Source of the DNA: Candidatus Binataceae bacterium
GTDB taxonomy: Bacteria > Desulfobacterota > Binatia > Binatales > Binataceae
NCBI GenBank assembly: GCA_035650475.1
Contig: DASRHP010000009.1
Span: forward strand, 764,498 to 828,497
Length of the DNA stretch: 64,000 bases
Direction: 5' to 3'
Numbering within the stretch: position 1 is the first letter of the stretch; every line of letters starts with the position of its first letter. Below are positions 35,676 to 46,100 of the stretch, one piece after another. The translations under genes were made by a program, and so were the position numbers. Under the pieces are notes generated by a model. That model was given only the letters and a program-made list of their open reading frames with translations, made no database searches and had not been told where the DNA came from.

Positions 35676-36959
35676 ATGATCGAGTTGGTGGACACCCCGG
35701 ATCCGGGGGCGCGGATCAAGGTCATCGGCGCCGGCGGCTGCGGCGGCAACGCGGTCAACCACATGATCCAAGCCGGCTTGCAGAGCGTTGACTTCATCGC
35801 GGTCAACACCGACAGCCAGGCGCTGGGCAACAACCGTGCGCCGATGCGCCTGCAGATCGGCCAGATGCTGACGCGCGGGCGCGGCACCGGCGGCAATCCC
35901 GAGATCGGCCGCAAGGCCGCGCTGGAGGACGAGGAGCGGTTGCGCGAACTGCTCAAGGACGCCGAGATGGTGTTTGTCACTGCCGGGATGGGCGGTGGCA
36001 CAGGGACCGGCTCGGCGCCGGTGATCGCGCGCCTGGCGCGCGAGGGCGGCGCGCTGACGGTCGGGGTCGTCACCAAGCCGTTCCAGTTCGAGGGCAGCCG
36101 GCGGATGAACCAGGCCGACGAGGGGCTGCGCGAGCTGAAGAACGCGGTCGATACGCTGATTACGATTCCCAACCAGCGCCTGCTCTCCATCGCCAGCCGC
36201 ACGACCTCCCTGCGCGAGGCCTTTCAGAAGGCCGACGACGTTCTGCTCCAGGCCGTGCGCGGGATCTCCGAGCTGGTGACCGTGCATGGGCTAATCAACC
36301 TCGACTTCGCCGACGTGCGCTCAATCATGGCCGAGATGGGGCTTGCGATGATGGGCGCGGCGAGCGCGACCGGCGAGAACCGCGCGGTCGAGGCAGCGCA
36401 GCGCGCGATCTCGAGCCCGCTTCTGGAGGACGTCTCAATCAAGGGCGCCCGCGGCCTGCTGATCAACGTCACCGGCGGCCCAGACATGTCGCTCTACGAA
36501 GTCACCGAGGCGGCCAGCCTGATCCAGGAGGAGGCGCACGAGGATGCCAACATCATCTTTGGCGCCGTGATCGACGAAAAACTCGCCGACGAGATCCGAA
36601 TCACGGTTATCGCGACCGGCTTCGGCGATCTCGCCACTCGCTACAACCCGCGCTACTCGTCGGCGGGCGCGCCGATAACGACGCCGATCCAGGCCGCCGC
36701 CACGCGCCCCGTCGATCCAGCGGCGGTGCAGCCGACCGCGCCCACGCCGCCCCCGCCTCCGCCGCCCGCGCAGGCCCGGATCTTCGGCGGCAAGCCGGTG
36801 CGCCGGATGGGTATGATCGTGGACGACGGGCTGGATATTCCGGCCTTCAAGCGGCGCGGCGCCGACCCGGGGGCGATAGAGCGCGCCGAGCCGAGCGAGC
36901 TGGGTGAGGGCGACGACAAGCTCGACATCCCGACCTTCCTGCGCAAGCATCTGGAGTAG
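35676..36959 (+). CDS. ftsZ: cell division tubulin homologue FtsZ
   Basis: A 427-residue GTPase forming the Z ring. [17 protein letters not shown] and the tubulin signature [15 protein letters not shown] bind [15 protein letters not shown] and [13 protein letters not shown] blocks, with Asp for the T7 loop, follow. After residue 320 comes a Pro-rich linker, then two copies of the conserved C-terminal peptide: [10 protein letters not shown] about 40 residues from the end and [13 protein letters not shown] at the end. GAGGAG lies 9 bases before the ATG at 35676. It is the last gene of the operon, 77 bases after ftsA. Confidence 0.97.
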   Translation: MIELVDTPDPGARIKVIGAGGCGGNAVNHMIQAGLQSVDFIAVNTDSQALGNNRAPMRLQIGQMLTRGRGTGGNPEIGRKAALEDEERLRELLKDAEMVFVTAGMGGGTGTGSAPVIARLAREGGALTVGVVTKPFQFEGSRRMNQADEGLRELKNAVDTLITIPNQRLLSIASRTTSLREAFQKADDVLLQAVRGISELVTVHGLINLDFADVRSIMAEMGLAMMGAASATGENRAVEAAQRAISSPLLEDVSIKGARGLLINVTGGPDMSLYEVTEAASLIQEEAHEDANIIFGAVIDEKLADEIRITVIATGFGDLATRYNPRYSSAGAPITTPIQAAATRPVDPAAVQPTAPTPPPPPPPAQARIFGGKPVRRMGMIVDDGLDIPAFKRRGADPGAIERAEPSELGEGDDKLDIPTFLRKHLE

Positions 36960-36971
36960 GTCGGGATGGTG

Positions 36972-37029
36972 CTCTGTCCCTGTCCAGGGGCAGGGCAGAG
37001 AGAGACGAAGCGCTTGCGATGAGCGCTTC
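36972..37029. terminator. two hairpins after ftsZ, candidate end of the dcw transcript
   Basis: The first hairpin pairs 36972-36982 with 36991-37000 (10 pairs, one bulge). The second pairs GAAGCGCT (37007-37014) with AGCGCTTC (37022-37029) around a 7-base loop. They begin 12 bases after the ftsZ stop. There is no T run, so intrinsic termination is not certain. The rest of the 260-base gap up to the convergent MFS gene holds only short Arg-rich frames. Confidence 0.4.
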
Positions 37030-37221
37030 ACGAACCAGGAACCGGCAGCGGCTTCGCTGACGCGAGGCTGTGCGTCGCTTCGTTCAGGATGGCAAACAGG
37101 AGAAGTCGGAAAGCCGCGGTCGCCGCGGCGGCGCCGGCCTTCGACCTCGTCGATCTGAGCGCAGCCAGGAATCAACGCGAAGCGATCGGGCCTGCCCGAC
37201 GGCTTCGTCGAGCGGCGATGT

Positions 37222-38427
37222 TCAGTCCGCCTCGGCGGCGCGCGGCGCGAGCGCGGGCTCGGCGTGCCGCAGCGGAACGATGACGAGGTAGCCGACCACC
37301 GAGGCAAGCCCGGCGAAGACCGCCGCCCATACGTAGCTCCCGCTGCGATCGATCACCAGCCCCGCCAGCGGTGGGCCGACCAGCGCGCTTATCGACGAGC
37401 TGGTGTAGAGCGTGCCCAGCACCGCGCCCATCCCCTGCACGCCGAACAGCTCGGCGACCACCGCCGGTGCCAGCGCGACCATCCCGCCGTACGCTGCTCC
37501 CATCACCAGCGCAAAGATCACCAGCCATGCGTACGCGCCGGTCACCATCCACACGGCGTAACTCAGTCCGAGCGCGAGCGTGCAGGCCTTGTACAGTGCG
37601 ATTATTCCGGTGCGGTCAGCGATCGTGCCCAGGCCCAGCCGTCCGGCCACGCTCGCTCCACCGATCACCGCGACCAGCGCGGCAGCCGCGACCGGGCTCG
37701 CGCCGTGGTCGTGCGCGAACTCGGGCAGATAGACATAGGGCACGTAAATCGCGATCGAGGACAGGATCGACGAAACGTAGAGCATTGCGAAACTCGGCGA
37801 GCGCAGCGCGTCGCCAAGCCGTGCGCGCGTGGCGCGGATGTGGACCGGCGGGCGGACGCTCAGGAGCGCGCAGACGCTCAGCAACAGCGCGCTTGCCACG
37901 CCCAGCACGACGTAGGTGTGGCGCCATCCGTAACGTTCGATCAACGCCGCCGCTGCCGGCGCCACCAGCGCACCGCATCCGACGCCCGCCACCGCGATTC
38001 CCAGCGCCGTGTTGCGCCGGCGCGCGAACCATCCGCTGACCATCGCGAGCATTGGCACGTAGCAGCATGCCACCCCCACGCCCACGCCGATCCCGTAGGT
38101 CAGGTAGCCCAGCCACAGGCGGTCGATGAACGAGGTCAGCACCAGCCCGACGCCCATGAACAGCGCCCCCGCCATCACCACCGGGCGCGGGCCCCAGCGG
38201 TCGCTCAGATGGCCGGCGGGTGCGCCGAGCAGATTGTAGATTGCGGCGGTGAGCGAGAAGACGGCCGAGGTCGGGACGCGGGTTGCGCCAAACTCTGCGC
38301 CCATCGGTTTGAAGAACGCGCCGAAGGTGTAAGCGACGCCGAAGAGCGTGAAGCAGGCGGTGAACGCGGTGGCCGCGGTCACCCATGCGCGCGGGGAATC
38401 GACTCCCGGAGGATGCGACTGCTCCAT
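37222..38427 (-). CDS. MFS transporter (monocarboxylate/oxalate-formate type)
   Basis: A 401-residue major facilitator with 12 hydrophobic segments. The loop 2-3 motif GHLSDRWGPRPVVMAGALFMG and the second-half copy GRLGLGTIADRTG are clear. The N-terminal segment WVTAATAFTACFTLFGVAYTFGAFFKPM resembles monocarboxylate and OFA family carriers, so a small carboxylate is the likely substrate. It faces the dcw operon convergently and has no obvious partner gene. Confidence 0.88.
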   Translation of the reverse strand: MEQSHPPGVDSPRAWVTAATAFTACFTLFGVAYTFGAFFKPMGAEFGATRVPTSAVFSLTAAIYNLLGAPAGHLSDRWGPRPVVMAGALFMGVGLVLTSFIDRLWLGYLTYGIGVGVGVACCYVPMLAMVSGWFARRRNTALGIAVAGVGCGALVAPAAAALIERYGWRHTYVVLGVASALLLSVCALLSVRPPVHIRATRARLGDALRSPSFAMLYVSSILSSIAIYVPYVYLPEFAHDHGASPVAAAALVAVIGGASVAGRLGLGTIADRTGIIALYKACTLALGLSYAVWMVTGAYAWLVIFALVMGAAYGGMVALAPAVVAELFGVQGMGAVLGTLYTSSSISALVGPPLAGLVIDRSGSYVWAAVFAGLASVVGYLVIVPLRHAEPALAPRAAEAD

Positions 38428-38511
38428 GACCGGACGGTCGAGGCACTATAGTCGCTCGACGGCGCGGAGCAAATCGCGCGGCGCGTCGCGCGTCGGCGTG
38501 TCGCGGAGGAT

Positions 38512-39663
38512 TCAGGCGCCCGCGTGCAGCGTCACCATTTCGAGTGTGACTTCGGCGGCGGTGACCAGCTCGCGCACGTCGAGCCATTCGCGCAAAGTGT
38601 GGATGTCGTGCATGCCGGTGCCGAAGTTGGCCACGGTCAGGCCGCGCCGGTTGAGCACGTTGGCGTCGCATCCGCCGCCCGTCGAGTGCGGCACGACTTC
38701 GCGGCCGAGGCGGCGCGCCGCCTCCACAACCTTGCGCACGATCGGCGCGTCCTCCGCCACACTCATCGCCTCGTACGACGGCACCGACCGATATTCCAGC
38801 TCGGCCTGCACGCGTTTGCCGTCGAGCGTAATCGCCGCGCGCGCGGTCGCGGCGCGAAAGCATTCGAGCATGTGCTCGACCTGCGCTGCGAGCTTGCGCG
38901 CGTCGAGCGAGCGCGCCTCGCCGCGCACGACGACTTCGTCGGGCACGATATTGCCGGCGCGGCCGCCCTGGATAGTGCCGAGGTTGGCGGTGGTATCGGC
39001 GTCGATCCGTCCCAGGCGCATTGCGGCGATCGCCTCGGCGGCGACCTTGATCGCCGAAATTCCGCGCTCGGGCGCGACTCCCGCGTGCGCTTCGACTCCA
39101 TGCACGGTGAAGCGCACGCCCTGCGCTGCCGGCGCCCGCACAATCAGATGGCCGGGCGAGTCGCTGTCGAAGACCAGCCCCTCGCGCGCGCGCACCAGGC
39201 CGAGGTCGAGGTGGCGCGCGCCGAGCAGGCCGATTTCCTCGCCAATCGTGAACACGGCGTCGATCGGCCCGTGCGGCAGATCGCGTTCGCGCAGCTGATG
39301 CAGCACCTCGCAGATGAGCGCGCAGCCGGATTTGTCGTCGCCGCCGAGGATGGTCCTGCCGTCGCTTCGGATCGTGTCGCCGTCAAGCACGGGCCGGATA
39401 CCCTCGCCAGGTACGACGGTGTCCATGTGCGCGCAAAGCAACAGCGGCGCGACGCCGTGGCGGTTGCCGGGCAGATGGGCGATCAGGTTGCCGACGTCGC
39501 CGCGGATGGCGTCGCCGGCGCGGTCGAACTCGCAGCTCGCGCCGAGGTTCTCCAGCTCGCGTCTTAGACGGGTCGCCACCTCGCGCTCGCGGCGCGAGAG
39601 CGAATCGATCCTGACGATTTCGAGGAAAAATTGGACCAGCCGTTCGCGGTTAACCTCGGCCAT
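38512..39663 (-). CDS. M20/PepT-like metallopeptidase
   Basis: A 383-residue zinc peptidase of the M20/M42 clan, closest in layout to peptidase T-like proteins. Metal ligands are visible in LLLCAHMDTVVPG (His, Asp), ILGGDDKSGCA (Asp), TIGEEIGLLGA (catalytic Glu plus ligand Glu), FDSDSPGHLIV (Asp) and NFGTGMHDIHTLREWLDV (His). A dimerisation domain (GVRFTVHGVEAHAGVAPERG) is inserted. It has no signal, so it should act on peptides or amides in the cytoplasm. The ATG at 39663 is preferred because upstream residues are not family-like. Confidence 0.88.
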   Translation of the reverse strand: MAEVNRERLVQFFLEIVRIDSLSRREREVATRLRRELENLGASCEFDRAGDAIRGDVGNLIAHLPGNRHGVAPLLLCAHMDTVVPGEGIRPVLDGDTIRSDGRTILGGDDKSGCALICEVLHQLRERDLPHGPIDAVFTIGEEIGLLGARHLDLGLVRAREGLVFDSDSPGHLIVRAPAAQGVRFTVHGVEAHAGVAPERGISAIKVAAEAIAAMRLGRIDADTTANLGTIQGGRAGNIVPDEVVVRGEARSLDARKLAAQVEHMLECFRAATARAAITLDGKRVQAELEYRSVPSYEAMSVAEDAPIVRKVVEAARRLGREVVPHSTGGGCDANVLNRRGLTVANFGTGMHDIHTLREWLDVRELVTAAEVTLEMVTLHAGA

Positions 39664-39871
39664 GAGCGAGGTTCTAGCGCGATTCACCGCGCGCTTTCCA
39701 GCCGATGGATTACACTGGCTCTGACTTGTGCAGACCTCGCCAATAGTCAGCAATTGCGGCCCTGCGCATGTCATGGATGGCACGGATGATGCGTATGCTC
39801 TGACGCAACAGCTCTGTCGCCTTTGATGATAACCGCTTCGCCTCAATTTCGCACTTCGAGGATTAGCAACG

Positions 39872-40111
39872 ATGAAAAAGCAATCCGCGCAGATGCCGGC
39901 TAGCCTGCCGACACCAGTAATGACGGTGAAGGAACTCTCGGATTACCTGCGCGTTCACCCCTCCACCATCTACAGGTTGCTCAAGCGCAGGCAGATCCCC
40001 GCCTTCCGCATCGACGGCGACTGGCGCTTCCATCTTTCGGCGATCGAGAAGTGGCGCTCGCAGATGGAAATTGGCCGCCGCCACAGCCGCGAGCACAATC
40101 AGGCTTCCTGA
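39872..40111 (+). CDS. small excisionase-type helix-turn-helix protein
   Basis: A 79-residue protein with a MerR/Xis-like HTH_17 domain: MTVKELSDYLRVHPSTIYRLLKRRQIPAFRIDGDWRFHLSAIEKW is nearly the whole domain. It should bind DNA. AGGA lies 9 bases before the ATG. No integrase or recombination genes are adjacent, so it is more likely a stand-alone regulator than an excisionase. The 208 bases upstream, to the PepT-like gene, hold no other gene. Confidence 0.85.
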   Translation: MKKQSAQMPASLPTPVMTVKELSDYLRVHPSTIYRLLKRRQIPAFRIDGDWRFHLSAIEKWRSQMEIGRRHSREHNQAS

Positions 40112-40272
40112 TCGGACATTGGCGCGCGCGGCCCGACCCGAGAGCTGCAGCCTTTTGTCCGGTGCGTCAGTGTTATGCGGTCCGAGGGCGCCGTCGGGGA
40201 TCGTTAGAATCTTGAGTGTGGACGGGGAAATCCCGCCCCACCATCGCCGCCACGCTGTCCCAATCTCGCCGC

Positions 40273-41223
40273 TTAGCGGCGGCTGCCCCGAACTTGAGTT
40301 AAATCCGCCGCAGGCTGGGAGGCCGCGGCTGGCGTGTCCACGGCACCCTCCTCCGGGGTTTCCACGGTCTCCGGAACGAGCGGGGATACAGGGCTTCCGT
40401 TTTCCAGATCCAGATTGCGCACTCCGAGCAACGCCTGCCTACGCAGCGCCATGATGTTGCGCCGTGCTGTGGGCAGACGCAGGAGGATTTCGCGCCCGAC
40501 TTCGTCCTCGGCGCGGGCCAAGGTTACATCGCGCAACTGGAGCAGGGCGAGCGCCGAGTTAATTCCGAAGTCCACCGGGTCGAGCACCGGATGGGTATCG
40601 ACGGCATAGCGGCGATCGACGGCGGAGAAGATTTCGTGCCCATCATGCGTCGAAACCATCCGCACCCTGGCGCCTACGCGCCACATCGCCACCAGCAGGG
40701 CGTAGTAGGCTTCGTAATCGACGACCTCGCCGTACACCACGGCGTCGGCGCCGAGCCATCGGTCGAACTGCGCGACCGGGACCGCGCGGAGCTTTTCGGC
40801 ATCGGTGATGCCGCGGTCGGCAAGCGCGGCGTCCACCATCGGCAGTGGGACGAGCACGAATTCGCGCTGCGCTAGGTAGCCATCCACAGTGCGGCGCAGG
40901 CGGTTGGCGTACGTCCACGCCCATTTCTGACGCTCTTCGGTGCTGCGTCGGACCACCGGAACACCGTCAATCAAATACTGGCCGCCGTTACGGTCGGCAA
41001 AAGGCAAAACCGCAATCCTCAGGGGCGGATTCTGCTGATAGTCCTTTGCCACCACGCAGTCGGCCTGGCCCGGATCGGTTTCGACCAGATGATCGAACCA
41101 GCTCTTGCGGCCATGAACATCGAGCCCTTGCTCGGGTTGGAAGAACGGTTGCCGTTCGCTTTGTTGATTCGCGCATCCGGTGAAGATCAAAACCAGGCAC
41201 AGGAGCAAGCAAAACCGGCACAT
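40273..41223 (-). CDS. DUF799/GNA1162-like lipoprotein
   Basis: A 316-residue outer-membrane-type lipoprotein: signal CRFCLLLCLVLIFTGC with the lipobox F-T-G-C. The mature part has PLRIAVLPFADRNGGQYLIDGVPVVRR, a C-terminal-like FVLVPLPMVDAALADRGITDAEKL, and LGADAVVYGEVVDYEAYYALLVAMWRVGARVRMVS, matching the GNA1162/PF05643 family pattern. These proteins resemble CsgG-like assembly lipoproteins, but their role is not established. The ATG at 41223 places the signal at the N-terminus. Confidence 0.75.
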   Translation of the reverse strand: MCRFCLLLCLVLIFTGCANQQSERQPFFQPEQGLDVHGRKSWFDHLVETDPGQADCVVAKDYQQNPPLRIAVLPFADRNGGQYLIDGVPVVRRSTEERQKWAWTYANRLRRTVDGYLAQREFVLVPLPMVDAALADRGITDAEKLRAVPVAQFDRWLGADAVVYGEVVDYEAYYALLVAMWRVGARVRMVSTHDGHEIFSAVDRRYAVDTHPVLDPVDFGINSALALLQLRDVTLARAEDEVGREILLRLPTARRNIMALRRQALLGVRNLDLENGSPVSPLVPETVETPEEGAVDTPAAASQPAADLTQVRGSRR

Positions 41224-41514
41224 GGCGGCGAAGCTCTCGACAGAACGAGGAGCATGGAGCATGCCGGCTGAGTGCCGCGGGCAGACCAAAACCGCGATGC
41301 GCACTACCCGGTTGAATAAGTGGCCAAATCAGATAAGCGCAGAGCTAAGCTTGGCGTCTTTGACGGTCTCTGGCTCTCTCGATTGGCTCCGCAGGAACCA
41401 GACGCTGTTGCCGATCGAATCGCACGCAGATGCTCGGTCGAGACATCGGCGCCTCGTTATCGAGTCGGTGGTCGCAAATGCACGTTGGTGATGTGCGGTC
41501 GGAGGGGGCCGCCG

Positions 41515-41892
41515 CTAGGCCATGCGCGCGAGCGCAAAATCGATCGCTCTGCGCAGATCTGCAAGCGAGAACGGCTTGGGTAGATACGCACTGGCGCCGG
41601 CCCCGAAGGCTGCCTCGGCCGTGGTCGGGCGGTTGTAGGCGGTGATCAGGATGACCGGAGTTCGAGGCAAGGCCTCGCGCACGCGGCGGGTGACCTCCAA
41701 GCCATCATGCTCGGGCAGTTGCAGATCGGTGACCACGAGGTCGGGCGACTGCTGCGCGGCCAGCTCGATTGCGCGGGCGCCGTCGTAGGCGCTCAGGCAA
41801 CTATGGCCGAGCCGTTCGAGGAAGCGGGCGCAGGTTGCGACGAGCTCGGGCTCGTCGTCCACGAGCAAAATCTTAAGGCTGCGACTCCCCAT
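41515..41892 (-). CDS. single-domain response regulator (CheY/Spo0F-like receiver)
   Basis: A 125-residue receiver domain with no output domain. Acidic pocket Asp 12-Asp 13, phospho-acceptor Asp 56 (VVTDLQLPE), Thr 84 and Lys 106 (LPKPF) are all present. It starts 38 bases after the histidine kinase gene and should be phosphorylated by it, passing the signal to another protein or acting as a phosphate sink. The ATG at 41892 is used because the open frame upstream only shadows the kinase 3' end. Confidence 0.9.
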   Translation of the reverse strand: MGSRSLKILLVDDEPELVATCARFLERLGHSCLSAYDGARAIELAAQQSPDLVVTDLQLPEHDGLEVTRRVREALPRTPVILITAYNRPTTAEAAFGAGASAYLPKPFSLADLRRAIDFALARMA

Positions 41893-41930
41893 CTTTCGCC
41901 CGCCCACGTTGGCCGATTTGCGCCAGGCGG

Positions 41931-43004
41931 TCAAGCCTCGGCGGCATTTTCGACTCCGGGCAGCAGCAGCGAGAACACCGCCCCTTTGCCCGGTTCTGAT
42001 TGGACTTCGATTTTGCCCTTGTGCTCCTGGACGATACGCCGGCTCAGCCATAGCCCCAGCCCGCTGCCGCCCGCCTTAGTGGTGTAAAGCAGGTCGAAAA
42101 TTCTGTCGAGCGCGTGGGGTTGGATACCGGGTCCATTGTCAGCCACGCTCAGTCGCAGCCATCCTGGGCGGCTATCCCTCGCGCTCGCAATCCTGACCTC
42201 GCCCCCGCGCGGCATCGCGTCGCACGCGTTGCTCAGCAGGTTGATTAGCACCCGCTCGAGTGACACCGCATCCCCCATCACCGGCGGCAGACCACTCTGG
42301 AGCGCCACGTTGACGGCGATCCCCGCCTTGCGCATCTGCTCACCCATCAGCAGCAGTGCCTTATCCACCAGGTCGCTAAGCTGTAGCGGCGCCGTCGCCT
42401 TGGGGCCGTGGCGCGAAAGCTCGAGAAACTCGGAGACGATGCGGCTGGCGCGCTCGGCCTGGCGATGGATGACCTCCAAGTCCTCGCGCAACATCTGCGG
42501 CGAGAGCGCGTCTTCCGGGGTCCCGAGCAGCAGCTCTGCGCGGGAGAGAACGACGCTGAGCGGGTTATTCAGGTCGTGCGCGATGCCCGCGGCGGCGCTG
42601 CCCAGGGAGGTTAGCGTTTCAGCACGCCGGGCGTCGCGCTCAAGAGCCAGCCGCTCGGTGATGTCGATCACAGAGGCGACGATCAGGTCGCCGCGCTTGG
42701 TCCCGGGAGCGTAGGTCAGGCTGACTTCGACCGGAAACTCGGTGCCGTCCTTGCGCCGCGCGGCCAGACTCATCCCGATCCCCATCGGGCGGCTGCGCGG
42801 CGATACCATGAACGCCTCGCGATGCTTGCGATGCTGCTCACGGAGGCGTTCAGGGACGAGAACTTCGATTGGCTGGCCGACCAGCTCGCCCTTGGCGTAG
42901 CCGAAGATCTGCCAGGTTTTGGGATTTGCTTCGACAATACAGCCGTTGCCGTCGACAATGATGAGGCTCTCGCTGGCCGCCCTGAAGTACGCTTCGTAGG
43001 GCAT
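41931..43004 (-). CDS. PAS-domain sensor histidine kinase (NtrB-like architecture)
   Basis: A 357-residue soluble kinase. There is a PAS domain at about 5-115 (LIIVDGNGCIVEANPKTWQIFGY, FPVEVSLTYAPG), a HisKA domain with phospho-acceptor His 143 (GIAHDLNNPLS), and a HATPase domain with N box (LLSNACDAM), G1 (VADNGPGI) and G2 (GGSGLGLWLS). No membrane segment is visible, so it senses a cytoplasmic cue. It is transcribed with the receiver gene downstream. Confidence 0.93.
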   Translation of the reverse strand: MPYEAYFRAASESLIIVDGNGCIVEANPKTWQIFGYAKGELVGQPIEVLVPERLREQHRKHREAFMVSPRSRPMGIGMSLAARRKDGTEFPVEVSLTYAPGTKRGDLIVASVIDITERLALERDARRAETLTSLGSAAAGIAHDLNNPLSVVLSRAELLLGTPEDALSPQMLREDLEVIHRQAERASRIVSEFLELSRHGPKATAPLQLSDLVDKALLLMGEQMRKAGIAVNVALQSGLPPVMGDAVSLERVLINLLSNACDAMPRGGEVRIASARDSRPGWLRLSVADNGPGIQPHALDRIFDLLYTTKAGGSGLGLWLSRRIVQEHKGKIEVQSEPGKGAVFSLLLPGVENAAEA

Positions 43005-43135
43005 AACAACGCCACCATTAGTAGGGTAACAGGGCGCACGGCAAGCCTCTAGGGCTGGCGGTCACGCAAGTTGTGCACAGGCTGGCGCGCAAAAAGCGAA
43101 AGTGCGCGGGAACGGATGCTTGCCAGTCTAGGCTC

Positions 43136-46100
43136 CTAATCGACCACCGCGGATGCCGGGTTGTCGGACTGGGTGCGCGTCGCACTGTCCCCGGCAAGCC
43201 AGCGGTAGAGCACGGGCAGGACGTAGAGTGTGAAGGGCATCGACGTGATCAGCCCGCCGATCACGACGGTCGCCAGCGGGCGCTGCACCTCGGCGCCCGC
43301 ACCGTGCGAAATCGCCATCGGGATGAACCCGAACAGCGCGACCAACGAGGCCATCAGGATCGGCCGCAGCTTCTCGCGGGTGCCGGTTTCCAAGGCGTCG
43401 TCGGTGGCGGCGCCCACCTCGCGCAGGCGGTTGATCTCGGAAACCAGCACCACGCCGTTGAGCACCGAGACGCCGAAGAGCGTGATGAAGCCGACGCCGG
43501 CGGTGATCGAGAAGGTCAGCCCGCGTGCCATCAGGGCGATCACGCCGCCCGCCGCCGCGAACAGCACGTTGCCGAAGATGAGCAGCGCCATCCGCATCGA
43601 GGTGAACGTGTTGTACAGCAGCACTAAGATGAGCAGCAGCGAGGCGGGCACCAGCACCATCAGCCGGCGCGAGGCGCGCTGGAGATTTTCGTATTGCCCG
43701 CCCCATTCCAGCCACCATCCATGCGGCAGCTCGACTTGGCTGTAAACGGCCGCCTTGGCCCGTGCGACGAAGGTGCCGAGGTCGATGCCGCGCACGTTGG
43801 CGGCGATGGTGATGCGGCGATGAAGGTTCTGGCGCCAGATCGCGACCGGGCCTTCGCCGCGGTGGAAGTGGGCGAGCTGCTTAAGCGGGATGAGCGCGCC
43901 GTCGGGCGCGGCGACCTGGATGTCGCCGAGCTGATCGATGTGCTCGCGGGCGGCCGGCGCGATCCGCACCTGGAGAAAAAAGCGCGCCTCGCCTTCGACC
44001 ACCTGGCCCACGATCCGCCCGCCTATCGCCTCGACTGCGTCGAGCACGTCGGCGACGTTTATCCCGTAGCGCGCGCAAGCCGCGCGGTCGACCTCGATGG
44101 TCAGCGAGGGCAACCCGGTGCGCGGGATGATCTTGAGGTCGGCCGCACCGGGCAGGCCGCCGATGATCTCCAGGATGCGATGGGCGTACTGATTCATCTG
44201 GGCGAGGTCGTCGCCGTAGAGATGGATAGCGACGTCGCCCTTGACTCCGGCGATCATGTCGTTGATGCGCGACTCGATCGGCTGGGAGAAGCCGAACTGG
44301 GCCTCGGGCACGCGCTGATGGAGCTTCTCTTCGAGCTTCTCGATCAGCTCCTCCTTGCTGTGCACGCGCCATTGATCGTGCGGTTTGAGGAAGACGTAGA
44401 CGTGGCTTTCGTCGGGGCCGATTACGTCGGTGGCGATCTCGGGCCGGCCGATGCGCGAGACCACCCGCGCGACCTCGGGCAGTTCGAGCGCCGCCCGCTC
44501 CATCCGCGTTGCCCCCTTCACCGCGTCCTCCAGCGAGATGCTCGGCACCTGCATCACGTCGAGGTTGATCGCGCCTTCGTCCAGCGTGGGGACGAACTCG
44601 CTGCCCAGAAACGGCGCCAGCCCGAGCCCGAGCACCAGCAGCGCCGCCGCGCCCGCGAGCAGGCCGCGGCGATGCCCGCGCGTCCACCGCGCCACCCGCT
44701 CGTGCACCCGCTCACTCATGCGCGCCAGCCACGGCTCGCGTGCGGGGGCGCGCCTGAGCAGGAGCGACGCCATCACCGGTACGAAGGTCAGCGCGCACAG
44801 CAGCGAGCCGCTGAGCGCGAAGATCACCGTCAGCGCCATCGGTCGGAACATCTTGCCCTCGACTTCCTGGAAGCTGAGGATCGGCAGATAGACCACGATG
44901 ATGATCAGGATGGCGAAGACGATCGGGCGCAGCACCTCGCGCCCGGCCTCGAACACCAGGTGGGCGGTCGAGACGCCGGTGCGCCGGGCGGAGGCAAGCC
45001 GGTGGAAGATGTTTTCCACCAGCACCACCGAGCCATCCACGATAAGCCCGAAGTCGATCGCGCCCAGGCTCATCAGGTTGCCCGACACTCCCATCCAGTT
45101 CATCCCGAGGAACGCGACCAGCATCGAGAGCGGGATCACTGCCGACACGATCAGCGCCGCGCGCAAGTCGCCGAGGAACAGGAAGAGCACGGCCGAAACC
45201 AGCAGCGCGCCCTCGGCCAGATTGTGCGCCACCGTGGCGATCGTGCGCCGGACCAGGTCGGAGCGATCATAGTAGGGCACGATGCTTACGCCCGGCGGCA
45301 GATTGTGGCGCACCTCGACCAGCTTCTGCTTGACCCGGTCGACCACCGTGCGCGAGTTCTGCCCGATCAACATCATCACCACGCCGGCCACGGTTTCGCC
45401 CTTACCGTCGCGGGTTACCGCGCCCTGGCGCACGCGCGGCGCGAAGGCGACCTTGCCGAGGTTGCGCACGTACACCGGCACGCCGTCGTGACTGCCGACC
45501 ACGATGTTCTCGACGTCGGCCAGGCTGCCGATCAGGCCCGCGCCGCGGATGATCTCCTGCTCGCCGCTGTGAATCAGGTAGCCGCCGCCGGCGCTCGCGT
45601 TGTTGCGCTCGAGCGCGCGGAAGACGTCGTGGAGCCCGAGCCTGTAGGCGACCAGCGCGCTCGGCCGGAGCTGGACCTCGTAGGTCTTCAGCTCGCCGCC
45701 GTAGCTGTTGACCTCGACCACGCCGGGCACCGACTTGAGCGCGGGCGCGATCTGCCAGTCGAGGATCGAGCGCAGCTCCATCAACGAGCGCTTCGGATCG
45801 ACCACCTCGAACTGGTAAATCTCGCCCAAGGTGGTCGAGACCGGAGTCATCTCGGGTGTGCCGAAGCCCTTGGGAATCAGCTCGCGCGCGGCCGGCAGCC
45901 GTTCCATCACCAGCCGCCGCGCAAAGTAGATATCGAGCTTCTCGTCGAAATAGACCGAGACCGAGGACAGGCCGAAGCGCGAGATCGAGCGGATCTCTTT
46001 GATCCCGGGCAGCCCGCGCATCGCGACCTCGACCGGAAACGTGATCAGCTTCTCGACCTCGACCGGGCCCAGCCCGGGCGCGTCGGTGACGATCTGGACC

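Noticed and set aside
37070..37291. Short plus-strand frames between ftsZ and the MFS gene
   Set aside because: Very Arg/Ala-rich, no ribosome site, and partly opposite the end of the MFS gene.
39664..39871. Possible attachment site or integron signal before the excisionase-like gene
   Set aside because: No integrase gene, no duplicated core sequence and no tRNA end nearby.
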